From: Dyadobacter bucti
Lineage (GTDB): Bacteria; Bacteroidota; Bacteroidia; Cytophagales; Spirosomataceae
NCBI RefSeq assembly: GCF_005869225.1
Contig: NZ_SWFP01000002.1
Coordinates: 124,001-188,000, forward strand
DNA: 64,000 nucleotides
Direction: 5' to 3'
Shown: positions 1-7,429 of the stretch, one piece after another
Numbering within the stretch: position 1 is the stretch's first letter
Layout: each line of letters begins with the position of its first letter
Notes under the pieces: model-generated
What the model was told of the DNA's origin: nothing
What the model saw: the letters and a program-made list of their open reading frames with translations, nothing else
Database searches by the model: none
Program-made: the position numbers and the translations under genes

Positions 1-257
1 CGAAAAACGAGGCTTGCGAGGTCTGTTACAAAATAGCCTTTTGTAGAAATCCATTGCGTAACCTCCCTGTCCTCCTGCGACACAAAAATTCGCAGCATAC
101 CCGACTGGATAAAGCTGAGTTTGTTACAGATTTTCCCGGTCTGGAGGTAATAGTCACCTTTTTTGAGCGTGGATTTTCTGAACAGCTGGGCTACTTTGTA
201 AAGATCCTCCCGTTCAAAAGCAAAGTAGGAATGCAGGTATTGTTCGAGTTCAGTCAT
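1..257 (-). CDS. Crp/Fnr-family transcriptional regulator, 5' part only
   Basis: The reverse strand reads from an ATG at 255-257 for 85 codons without a stop and runs off the left edge. The product begins MTELEQYLHSYFAFERED and continues through LKKGDYYLQTGKICNKLSFI, then a GMLRIF segment and a TQWISTKGYFVTDLAS segment. This is the layout of the N-terminal cyclic-nucleotide-binding beta-roll of small Bacteroidota Crp/Fnr-like regulators, whose DNA-binding helix-turn-helix would lie outside the window. Ligand and targets cannot be told from this fragment. Family assignment is by recognition of the sequence pattern; the truncation is simply the window edge. Confidence 0.8.
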   Translation of the reverse strand, partial: MTELEQYLHSYFAFEREDLYKVAQLFRKSTLKKGDYYLQTGKICNKLSFIQSGMLRIFVSQEDREVTQWISTKGYFVTDLASLVF

Positions 258-316
258 ATTAATGTGAAGTTAGCACGAAGCCGGCGCGAACGTAGACGTT
301 CGTGACTTTTATTTTC

Positions 317-412
317 AGGCCTCCGGCCGGTATAGTTAGCGCGAACATAATGTCGTGATCAATACTCCTAGGCCTCCGGCGGGTGAAATACTTCTCCTAC
401 GGCCGGAGGCCT
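317..412. repeat. GC-rich palindromic repeat cluster in a 366-bp gene-free gap
   Basis: The gap 258-623 contains no convincing gene. It holds three copies of a GGCCTCCGGCC-like unit: direct copies at 319-329 and 371-381 and an inverted copy at 401-411. The 319-329 copy is an exact reverse complement of 401-411; the 371-381 copy differs by one base and can form a stem with a 19-base loop. Short direct echoes (TTAGCACGAA / TTAGCGCGAA) flank the units. The block resembles an extragenic palindromic repeat rather than a terminator, since both neighbouring genes point away from it. Confidence 0.6.
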
Positions 413-623
413 TTTAATAGTCGGCATTAACCTGGAGGCTGGCGCCAGCGTGCGCGATTTCGTACAAAGATGTTCGAATCTGAACAAAGTTAAATCTAAA
501 AACGGCCATCATGAACTAAAAAAAGGGATTTTCACTTACTGGCATATATTTTATACAAAGAACTATGCAATACCATGTACCGTCTGTTAGCCATAAAAAT
601 AAAATAGTAATCAACCTGACCTC

Positions 624-3053
624 ATGTTTCAAAATTATTTCAAAACTGCCTGGCGAAACGTTGTTCGCAACCGTGTTTTTTCTGCAATCAATATCATTGG
701 ACTTGCAATGGGGCTTGCTTCTTGCATGCTCATCGGGCTATATGTACTGGACGAACTGAGCTTTGACCGGTTTCATGATAAGTCGGACCGGATCGTGCGG
801 GTGATTTTTAAAGGTACCATGCAGGGTGGAAAAATAAATGAATCCCACGTCATGCCTCCTACTGCCGCCGCCCTCAAAGCCGACTACCCCGAGGTACTGG
901 ACGCTACCCGTATCCGTCAGGGCGGTTCGCCGCTGATCCTTATGGATGAGAAGCTTTTCACGGATGAAAATCTGGCTTTTGTTGATTCTAACTTTTTTAA
1001 CGTTTTCACAGTCCCTATGATCCAGGGCAACCCAAAAACGGCTTTGCTTGAACCCCACAGTATCGTGATCTCGCGGTCAACGGCAGAGAAGTTTTTCGGA
1101 AAAACCGACCCGGTCGGAAAGCTGCTGAACTTCAAGGACTGGAAAGCTACCTACAAAGTGAATGGTGTTTTCGAAGATATTCCCGCCAATTCTCATTTCG
1201 GATATGATCTTTTGGCGTCCATGTCTACGATTCCCGATGGGCGCAGCAATTCGTGGATGATATCAGAGTTTTTTACCTATCTGGTGCTTCCGGAAGGTTA
1301 CGATTACAAAAAGCTGGAAGCCAAGCTCCCGCAGACTGTCAGAAAATACATGGGTCCGCAGCTGAAACAGGCGATGGGCGTAACACTTGATGAATTCCGG
1401 AAAAAAGGAAACGATATAGCCCTCCACCTGCAGCCACTCACGGACATCCATTTGCACTCAGACTTCACATACGACCAAAATCCAAATGGTGACATTCGCT
1501 ATGTCTATATTTTCGGAGCTGTGGCGGTTATTATGCTGATTATAGCCTGCATCAATTTCATGAATTTATCAACCGCCGGTTCATCCAAAAGGGCCCGTGA
1601 AGTGGGTGTAAGAAAAGTTATGGGCTCGGCTCAGGCCGAGCTGGTGTGGCAATTTCTGATCGAGTCCGTCTTATTGACATCCATCGCGTTGGTACTGGCC
1701 GCGATACTATGCCTAGTGATGCTTCCGCTTTTCAATAACCTGTCCGGAAAAAACATGGAAGTCCAGCTGAATTCAATACCGCAGCTCGTGCCTTCCTTTC
1801 TGCTGTTCGGACTTTTTGTAGGCATTTTTGCCGGAAGTTATCCGGCATTTTTCCTGTCTTCTTTCAAACCCGTAGCGGTTCTGAAAGGCGGTAACTCCAT
1901 CAAATTAAGCTCTTTTGGAAAAAATATAGGGTTAAGAAGCGGACTGGTGGTCTTCCAATTCTTCATTTCTATCACGCTCATGATCGGTACCACTGTGGTG
2001 TATCAGCAGCTCAAATACATTAAAAACAAAAAGATCGGGTATGACAAAAGTCAGGTACTGGTGATACCGGCCTGGGCTTTGGGAAAAAATGAGACAGCTT
2101 TCCGCGACGAGCTGCAACGTGATTCACGGATCGAGAGGGTTAGCCTCTCGGGTTACGTACCTGCCGGCCCGTCTGCGAACAACAATTACATGGTGACCCC
2201 GGAAGACAACGTTTCACAGTTCGTAAAAACACTCAGGTACGAAGTGGACTACGACTATATACCGACTTTGGGAATGGAAATGGCGGACGGACGTAATTTT
2301 TCCAAAGATTATGGGACAGATTCCACCGGCGTGATCATTAACGAAACTGCTGCCAAAACACTGGGCTGGAAGGACAACGCATTGACAAAAAGCATTTCCC
2401 ACCGCACCAATGAAGGCACCATAATAACCTATAGGGTCATCGGCGTGGTAAAAGACTTCCATTTCCGTTCGCTGCATCAGGCAATTTCCCCCCTGGTGAT
2501 GACATTAAGCAAAGGCTCGGGCCATATCATCGTAAAAACAAAGACGAAGGAGATCTCCGGACTGCTGGCAAGTATGGAAAAACAATGGAACAGCTTCAAA
2601 CCGGACCTGCCATTCACTTACTCTTTTCTGGACGAACGCTTCAACGAAGTTTACAAAGCAGAACAGAAAACAGGACAGATACTGGGCGTATTTGCTGGTC
2701 TGACCATATTCGTCGGCTGTCTGGGATTATTTGGCCTGGCCACTTTTACGGCTGAACAACGTACCAGGGAAATCGGTGTCAGAAAGGTACTTGGCGCCTC
2801 GGTGGCGGGGATCGTTGCATTGCTTTCAAGAGATTTTCTAAAACTCATCGCTGTCGCGATAGTCATTGCATTGCCCGTGGCCTGGTGGATGATGAACCGC
2901 TGGTTGCAGGATTTTGCCTACAAAATTGATATTGCCTGGTGGATGTTTGCCGGCGCGGCAGTGGTTTCAGTTATCGTTGCCCTGTTGACCATATCTTATC
3001 AATCCATTAAAGCGGCATTGATGAATCCTGTTAAATCCCTGCGTTCCGAGTAA
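624..3053 (+). CDS. FtsX/MacB-type ABC transporter permease
   Basis: An 809-residue inner-membrane protein with the usual layout of the large Bacteroidota permeases. It starts MFQNYFKTAWRNVVRN, followed by a transmembrane helix (about residues 20-42), a MacB-like periplasmic domain, a three-helix FtsX block (about 290-415), a second membrane helix near 440, a second periplasmic domain, and a final FtsX block (about 685-800). The repeated motif REVGVRKVMGS / REIGVRKVLGA precedes helices in both halves and is typical of the duplicated FtsX family. No ATPase gene lies beside it, which is common for this group. Substrate is unknown; family members are implicated in export or lipoprotein handling. 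Confidence 0.9.
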   Translation: MFQNYFKTAWRNVVRNRVFSAINIIGLAMGLASCMLIGLYVLDELSFDRFHDKSDRIVRVIFKGTMQGGKINESHVMPPTAAALKADYPEVLDATRIRQGGSPLILMDEKLFTDENLAFVDSNFFNVFTVPMIQGNPKTALLEPHSIVISRSTAEKFFGKTDPVGKLLNFKDWKATYKVNGVFEDIPANSHFGYDLLASMSTIPDGRSNSWMISEFFTYLVLPEGYDYKKLEAKLPQTVRKYMGPQLKQAMGVTLDEFRKKGNDIALHLQPLTDIHLHSDFTYDQNPNGDIRYVYIFGAVAVIMLIIACINFMNLSTAGSSKRAREVGVRKVMGSAQAELVWQFLIESVLLTSIALVLAAILCLVMLPLFNNLSGKNMEVQLNSIPQLVPSFLLFGLFVGIFAGSYPAFFLSSFKPVAVLKGGNSIKLSSFGKNIGLRSGLVVFQFFISITLMIGTTVVYQQLKYIKNKKIGYDKSQVLVIPAWALGKNETAFRDELQRDSRIERVSLSGYVPAGPSANNNYMVTPEDNVSQFVKTLRYEVDYDYIPTLGMEMADGRNFSKDYGTDSTGVIINETAAKTLGWKDNALTKSISHRTNEGTIITYRVIGVVKDFHFRSLHQAISPLVMTLSKGSGHIIVKTKTKEISGLLASMEKQWNSFKPDLPFTYSFLDERFNEVYKAEQKTGQILGVFAGLTIFVGCLGLFGLATFTAEQRTREIGVRKVLGASVAGIVALLSRDFLKLIAVAIVIALPVAWWMMNRWLQDFAYKIDIAWWMFAGAAVVSVIVALLTISYQSIKAALMNPVKSLRSE

Positions 3054-3245
3054 TTTTATTGCAGGATATGTGCATCTTTACATCCATTAAAAGAGTAAAT
3101 ACACACACACAACGCTATGAATACACGCTTTTCACAGAAGCGCAATTTTCTCCGTCAACCGGGTTATGCATTTCCTTTCGGGGGAAGAGCGGGCCCGGTT
3201 TTCTTTTTTTCAATTCACACAACTATTTTACAAAACACTACAATT

Positions 3246-3575
3246 ATGGCTAAGCGTCACTTTGATCTCGAAAGTTTCAAAAGAAGAATGGCTGACAAGT
3301 CTGTCCCTGCCCTCAACTACACCCAGGATGGCCGCTCTGGTACTGTACACTACTCAAACGATGCGGATTCACTGAGCTTTGAGTGGGAGTTTGGCGGGCG
3401 TCATGCGGTGGCAATTATCTTGATCCCGGAAGAACAATATTGGGAAGCGCAGACCAACACGCCGTTGCATATGCGGCAGGAGATTCTGGTTGCACTCGGA
3501 AGACGGATTGCTGCCGACAAAGTAAAGAATGGTACCTTCTCGATCGACGCCAATTCTATCAGTATACGGGTTTGA
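3246..3575 (+). CDS. small conserved-looking protein of unknown function
   Basis: A 109-residue soluble protein starting MAKRHFDLESFKRRMADKSV. The frame is open upstream as far as 3117, but the upstream stretch has a composition unlike a protein start, and the ATG at 3246 gives a charged, regular N-terminus. No signal peptide or membrane segment is visible. The middle (EWEFGGRHAVAIILIP) and end (FSIDANSISIRV) look like beta strands. I do not recognise the family. It stands alone between the permease and the sigma-factor gene, with about 120 bp before the latter. Confidence 0.65.
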   Translation: MAKRHFDLESFKRRMADKSVPALNYTQDGRSGTVHYSNDADSLSFEWEFGGRHAVAIILIPEEQYWEAQTNTPLHMRQEILVALGRRIAADKVKNGTFSIDANSISIRV

Positions 3576-3697
3576 TTTGGTCTGGCAGCTATGAAATGAT
3601 AGTTGCCGGGTTATCTCCAAATATTTTTTAAATTCCTGTAACCTTTTCCAATCCCGGGAGTTTCCACTATAAGATCAACAAAAAACGGCCTGACTGT

Positions 3698-4252
3698 TTG
3701 AACTCACTGACAGATAATTCGCTGATGCTCCGGGTGAAAGCCGGTGATATGGACAAAATGGGGCTGCTTTTTGAGCGGCACCACCGGGCTTTGTTCGGAT
3801 TTTTTTACCATATGACGCACCAGAAAAATACCAGTGAAGATCTGGTCCAGAATGTATTTTACCGTATGCTGAAATACCGGCAGACGTTTACAGGTGAAGG
3901 TGAATTCAGGACGTGGATGTACCATCTGGCAAGAAACGTCCTGCATGATTCGGTAAAACAGAACAAGACACTTCATCACTATGACGTAAACGAAATGGCC
4001 GACCATCTGGCCGGCGGGGCATTGGCTGATGAGGGTTTTGAAAAACAGCAGGACGCTGAACAGCTGCATAAAGCAATGGAAACATTGAGCAGCGAACACC
4101 GGGAGGTACTGGTTTTGAGCCGCTTTCAGGAGCTGAAATACGACGAGATAGCGAATGCGCTGAACATTACGGAAGGAACGGTGAAAGTACGCGTCCACAG
4201 GGCGCTGGGGGAATTGAAAAAAATGTTTGTAAAAAATGAAAGCCGCAGATAA
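3698..4252 (+). CDS. ECF-type RNA polymerase sigma factor
   Basis: A 184-residue sigma-70 family factor of the extracytoplasmic-function class. Region 2 is seen at about residues 22-90 (LLFERHHRALFGFFYHMTHQ, then DLVQNVFYRMLKYR and FRTWMYHLARNVLHD). Region 4 is at about 118-175 (LSSEHREVLVLSRFQELKYD, followed by EIANALNITEGTVKVRVHRA, a clear helix-turn-helix). The apparent start is TTG at 3698; no suitable ATG precedes region 2. Its end overlaps the anti-sigma gene at 4236, the standard sigma/anti-sigma arrangement, so the downstream partner probably holds it inactive at the membrane. Likely targets include the downstream beta-repeat genes (inference). Confidence 0.92.
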   Translation: MNSLTDNSLMLRVKAGDMDKMGLLFERHHRALFGFFYHMTHQKNTSEDLVQNVFYRMLKYRQTFTGEGEFRTWMYHLARNVLHDSVKQNKTLHHYDVNEMADHLAGGALADEGFEKQQDAEQLHKAMETLSSEHREVLVLSRFQELKYDEIANALNITEGTVKVRVHRALGELKKMFVKNESRR

Positions 4253-5078
4253 TGATATGAATTGCGAAAATATAAAAGGGCAACTGACCGATTGGCTCAA
4301 TCATAATCTGACCACTACGGACCGCTCTGAGGTTGAAAAACACCTGATCCACTGCCTGCATTGTCAGGAAGAATTTGCGGCCAGCAGGCAGGTTTGGGAG
4401 GCTATGGGTCAAATGAAGGTCCCGGAACCAAGTCAGGAAATGCGGGTTCAGTTTCATGCGATGCTGGACACTTTCAAAGCGTCCGAAAAAGCGGGTCACC
4501 GGTTTTCTTTTGAAAACCTATTGGGGAAAATAAAAAGTTTTGCGTTGCCACAATGGAGCATTCAGCTTGCTTTCAGCCTTTTGCTGGTGGCACTTGGCTG
4601 GGTGATCGGGAGCAAAACCAGCCGGCCCAAAATTGAAGCAAGTACCTATGAACAGCAAATAGACATGCTTGCAGGACAAGTCCAGGAGATGAAAAGCACG
4701 ATGATGCTCTCCCTGATCGAAAATCCCTCGGCAACTGAAAGGCTGCGGGCGGTGGGGTATACCAGTGAAATAACCGACGCAGACGAACGTGTCATAGAGG
4801 CTTTGTTTGCCACACTCAATAATGACCCGAATGTCAATGTGAGGTTGGTAACGCTGGAAGCGCTGACCCAGTTTGCCAAAAACCCGGCTGTGCGTGAAGG
4901 GCTGGTAAAATCGCTGGCCATACAGGACTCTCCGATGGTGCAGGTTGCCCTTGCGGATGTAATGGTCAAAATGCAGGAAAAAGGCTCTGTAAAGGCATTG
5001 CAATCGCTACTTCGAAAGGAAGATCTCAATGATCTTGTGAAAAATAAAATCGAGCAGTCGATCAAGGATTTATCTTAA
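4236..5078 (+). CDS. anti-sigma factor with zinc-finger, membrane helix and HEAT repeats
   Basis: A 280-residue protein (273 if the second in-frame ATG at 4257 is used). The N-terminus has the anti-sigma zinc-finger pattern: an early Cys in MNCENIKG, then a His followed by CLHC in VEKHLIHCLHCQEEFAASRQ. One membrane helix lies around residues 106-126 (QLAFSLLLVALGWVIGS). The outer part contains a helical stretch and repeated motifs such as NDPNVNVRLVTLEALTQFA and DSPMVQVALADVMVKM, which read as HEAT-like repeats. It overlaps the sigma gene by 17 bp, implying coupled translation. The HEAT-like repeats would lie on the periplasmic side and may sense a partner; this is inference. Confidence 0.88.
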   Translation: MKAADNDMNCENIKGQLTDWLNHNLTTTDRSEVEKHLIHCLHCQEEFAASRQVWEAMGQMKVPEPSQEMRVQFHAMLDTFKASEKAGHRFSFENLLGKIKSFALPQWSIQLAFSLLLVALGWVIGSKTSRPKIEASTYEQQIDMLAGQVQEMKSTMMLSLIENPSATERLRAVGYTSEITDADERVIEALFATLNNDPNVNVRLVTLEALTQFAKNPAVREGLVKSLAIQDSPMVQVALADVMVKMQEKGSVKALQSLLRKEDLNDLVKNKIEQSIKDLS

Positions 5079-5104
5079 ACCATCATCTCAATTTTTTATA
5101 CGCC

Positions 5105-5968
5105 ATGAAATATTTTGCGATCCCCCTGCTGGCGGGAGCAGTGTTCTGCTGTGCCCAGGCCCCGGCCCAAAAGCTTGAATTCCAGGAACATATAAGTAAA
5201 GAATTCACCATTTCCCAGAGTGCTTCCGCCAGTACGTTGGCGATTTATAACATCAATGGCTATATCAAAGTGGAAGGATATGACGGCAACAAAGTGGTGT
5301 TGGAAATCGACAAAACGATCACTGCCAAAGACGAAGCTAACCTTCAAAAAGGAAAAGCGGAATTTAAACTGGAATACGACGAAAAGGCTGACAGCATCAC
5401 GGCCTACATTTCAGAGCCTTTCGATTCTCGTCCGAACCGTAACTGGAAGGAAAGAAATGAAAGGAAAGTAGAATACCATTTCGAGCTCAATTATACTGTG
5501 AAAGTCCCCTACTCGCTTAATCTACATGTTTCTACCGTCAATGGCGGCAATGTGGAAGTCAGCAATGTGACCGGTGCGCTGGACGTCTCCAATGTAAATG
5601 GCGCGGTAAAAATTGTCAATGCCAAAGGAAAAACAGTTGCCAGAACGATCAATGGTAATGTAGAGGCCAATTACGTTGCGCTACCTCCCGGTGAATCGGA
5701 TTATAAAACGCTCAACGGCGATATCAAGATCAGCTACCCCGCGACGCTTTCGGCAGATTGTCAGTTCAAAAGCTTCAACGGCGATTTTTACACAGACTTC
5801 CCGAACGCCGAGTCGCTGCCCCCGAAAGTCGTCAAGAACGCGGAAAACCAGGATAGCAAAACGGTTTACAAGCTCAATACCGAAACCATGATCCGCTTCG
5901 GAAATGGTGGCAAGACTTTCAAATTTGAAACATTTAACGGTAACATTTATATTAAAAAACAATCATGA
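5105..5968 (+). CDS. secreted DUF4097-like beta-repeat protein
   Basis: A 287-residue exported protein with a signal peptide (MKYFAIPLLAGAVFCCAQAP, cleavage near AQAPAQ). The body contains short regular beta repeats such as NVEVSNVTGALDVSNVNGAV and KTLNGDIKISYP, the pattern of DUF4097-type right-handed beta-helix or adhesin-like domains. It ends FNGNIYIKKQS, a C-terminal motif shared with the next gene product (MNGNIYVRKAK). It lies 26 bp after the anti-sigma gene and its stop overlaps the next start, so sigma, anti-sigma and the two repeat proteins probably form one operon. Function is unknown; members are usually placed in the periplasm or on the cell surface. Confidence 0.8.
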   Translation: MKYFAIPLLAGAVFCCAQAPAQKLEFQEHISKEFTISQSASASTLAIYNINGYIKVEGYDGNKVVLEIDKTITAKDEANLQKGKAEFKLEYDEKADSITAYISEPFDSRPNRNWKERNERKVEYHFELNYTVKVPYSLNLHVSTVNGGNVEVSNVTGALDVSNVNGAVKIVNAKGKTVARTINGNVEANYVALPPGESDYKTLNGDIKISYPATLSADCQFKSFNGDFYTDFPNAESLPPKVVKNAENQDSKTVYKLNTETMIRFGNGGKTFKFETFNGNIYIKKQS

Positions 5969-6804
5969 AAACGCATTCCATTAAGATTCTCTTCATAGCA
6001 TTTGTCCTGGTTACAAGTCCAATCCCTGCGTGGGCTCAAAATGAGACCAGGGAGCAGCTTACAATCCCCCTTACAGACCCCGGCAAACCGGGCTCACTGG
6101 AAGTCGGCCTTATTAACGGGAGCATCAGGGTGACAGGTTATACCGGAAATCAGGTCGTGATAGATGCTTCGACGAAAGCGCCTGAGAAAAACAGGAAGGA
6201 AAAGCCTGACGAAAATGCCGGCGGCATGAGAAAACTCTCGGCACCTTCCAGGGGTATCGATCTCACCGGGACAGAAGAAAAAAATCACGTTTCAATCAGT
6301 TCCAAAAAAGTTAATTCCCATCTGGATCTGGAGATTAAAGTGCCCCCGACCTTTTCGCTTAAAGTAAGCACGATCAACAACGGCGATATCGTGATTGAAA
6401 ACGTAAACGGCGAAATGGAGATCACGAACGTGAACGGGCTGATCACCATGACCAATGTTTCGGGATCAGCGGTTGCGAATACGATCAACGGGACGCTTAA
6501 AGCGAATTTTAAAAGTATAAACCCCGAGTCCCCGATGGCGTTCTCGACGTTGAACGGAAACATTGATGTGACTTTTCCGGCAAGCGCGAAATTCGACGTA
6601 AAACTGAAATCAGACAGGGGGGAAATTTATAGCGATTTTGACGTGGACGTCGATAATACGCAGCCAAAGGCAGTCCGTACCAGCAAGGAAGGCATGTACA
6701 AAGTCAGCGTGGAAGACTGGGTCAAAGGTAAAATAAACGGCGGCGGAAAGGAGATTATGATGAAGAATATGAATGGCAATATCTATGTGCGGAAAGCGAA
6801 ATAA
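5965..6804 (+). CDS. secreted DUF4097-like beta-repeat protein, paralogue of the preceding gene
   Basis: A 279-residue protein with a signal peptide (MKTHSIKILFIAFVLVTSPI, cleavage near AWAQN). It repeats the architecture of the upstream product: a strand-rich N-terminal part with VGLINGSIRVTGYTGNQVVI (upstream: YNINGYIKVEGYDGNKVVL), then beta repeats with INGTLKANF and STLNGNIDVTFP, and the same NGNIY ending. A basic, low-complexity insert (about residues 70-90) separates the strands. The ATG overlaps the previous stop by four bases (ATGA), implying translational coupling. Tandem duplication followed by divergence is the simplest reading. Confidence 0.8.
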   Translation: MKTHSIKILFIAFVLVTSPIPAWAQNETREQLTIPLTDPGKPGSLEVGLINGSIRVTGYTGNQVVIDASTKAPEKNRKEKPDENAGGMRKLSAPSRGIDLTGTEEKNHVSISSKKVNSHLDLEIKVPPTFSLKVSTINNGDIVIENVNGEMEITNVNGLITMTNVSGSAVANTINGTLKANFKSINPESPMAFSTLNGNIDVTFPASAKFDVKLKSDRGEIYSDFDVDVDNTQPKAVRTSKEGMYKVSVEDWVKGKINGGGKEIMMKNMNGNIYVRKAK

Positions 6805-6820
6805 AAAGCTTCATTTTTGA

Positions 6821-6858
6821 AGAACTCCCGGGTTGCAATACGGCAATCCGGGAGTTCT
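6821..6858. terminator. strong hairpin between convergent genes
   Basis: Arms 6821-6836 and 6843-6858 form a 16-bp stem with a single G-T mismatch and a 6-base loop. It lies between the end of the beta-repeat operon (+) and the end of the MarR gene (-). The T-runs are short on both strands, so it may act as a bidirectional terminator or mRNA 3'-end stabiliser. Confidence 0.7.
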
Positions 6859-6896
6859 GATTTTCGTACAGAAAAATAACTTTTCCGCGACGGCCG

Positions 6897-7331
6897 CTAT
6901 TCAATTGTCCCGCCCAGCTCTACCATCACCCGGGCTACATCATCCAGCTTTTTTGTCTTCACCGTCGCCAGGATCTGCTCCGAAGTAGCCTCGGCAGTAG
7001 CTGTCGCATCGACAAGTATCCGCTTGCCTGCAGGAGCCAGTTTTACATAGCTCACACGTGCATCCCGGCTATTTGCTTCCCGCCTCACCAAGCCCAGTTT
7101 TTCGAGCGGTGAGAGCATTCTGGTGATCCCGGAAGCCGTCAGCCCGATCTTCTCAGCAAGATCGATCCTGCGCAGTTTTTCGTCGGGCGCCTCTCCAAGA
7201 TGGAATAAAATCATGAATTCATTGAGGCTGACACCATGGCTTGCCAGCCGGGAATCAAAGCGTTTGAAGGTCAGCGCCTGGACGGTAGTGAGGTTAAGAA
7301 ACAGCTTTAAAGATTGAGATATAGTTGACAT
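6897..7331 (-). CDS. MarR-family transcriptional regulator
   Basis: A 144-residue winged-helix regulator starting MSTISQSLKLFLNLTTVQAL. The DNA-binding part is clear: LRRIDLAEKIGLTASGITRM as recognition helix region, then LSPLEKLGLVRREANSRDAR and VSYVKLAPAGKRIL forming the wing. The reading frame stays open to 7415, but the ATG at 7331 is preferred because a promoter-like box and a near-perfect palindrome sit at 7352-7375, inside the longer version. Ligand and targets are unknown; the palindrome suggests autoregulation. It is transcribed in the same direction as the ClC gene, 98 bp downstream of it. Confidence 0.85.
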   Translation of the reverse strand: MSTISQSLKLFLNLTTVQALTFKRFDSRLASHGVSLNEFMILFHLGEAPDEKLRRIDLAEKIGLTASGITRMLSPLEKLGLVRREANSRDARVSYVKLAPAGKRILVDATATAEATSEQILATVKTKKLDDVARVMVELGGTIE

Positions 7332-7351
7332 ACGATTGACAAATTGTTGAT

Positions 7352-7375
7352 ATATATTTGAGTAATCAAGTATAT
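7352..7375 (-). promoter_or_regulatory. MarR-type operator overlapping a -7 box
   Basis: ATATATTTGA at 7352-7361 and TCAAGTATAT at 7366-7375 form an inverted repeat with one mismatch and a 4-bp spacer, 20 bp before the MarR start. On the minus strand 7367-7374 reads TATACTTG, a one-mismatch match to the Bacteroidota TAnnTTTG -7 box. Binding of the regulator here would block its own promoter. Inferred from sequence only. Confidence 0.55.
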
Positions 7376-7429
7376 TGCAAATATAAAACCTATTTGAATG
7401 ATTCCTAATGCACAAAATGAAAAAAATAA

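Noticed and set aside
54..305. 83-codon plus-strand frame at the left edge
   Set aside because: Antisense to the Crp/Fnr-family gene, which is truncated by the window edge.
3704..4300. 198-codon minus-strand open frame
   Set aside because: Fully antisense to the sigma-factor gene, which has clear domains.
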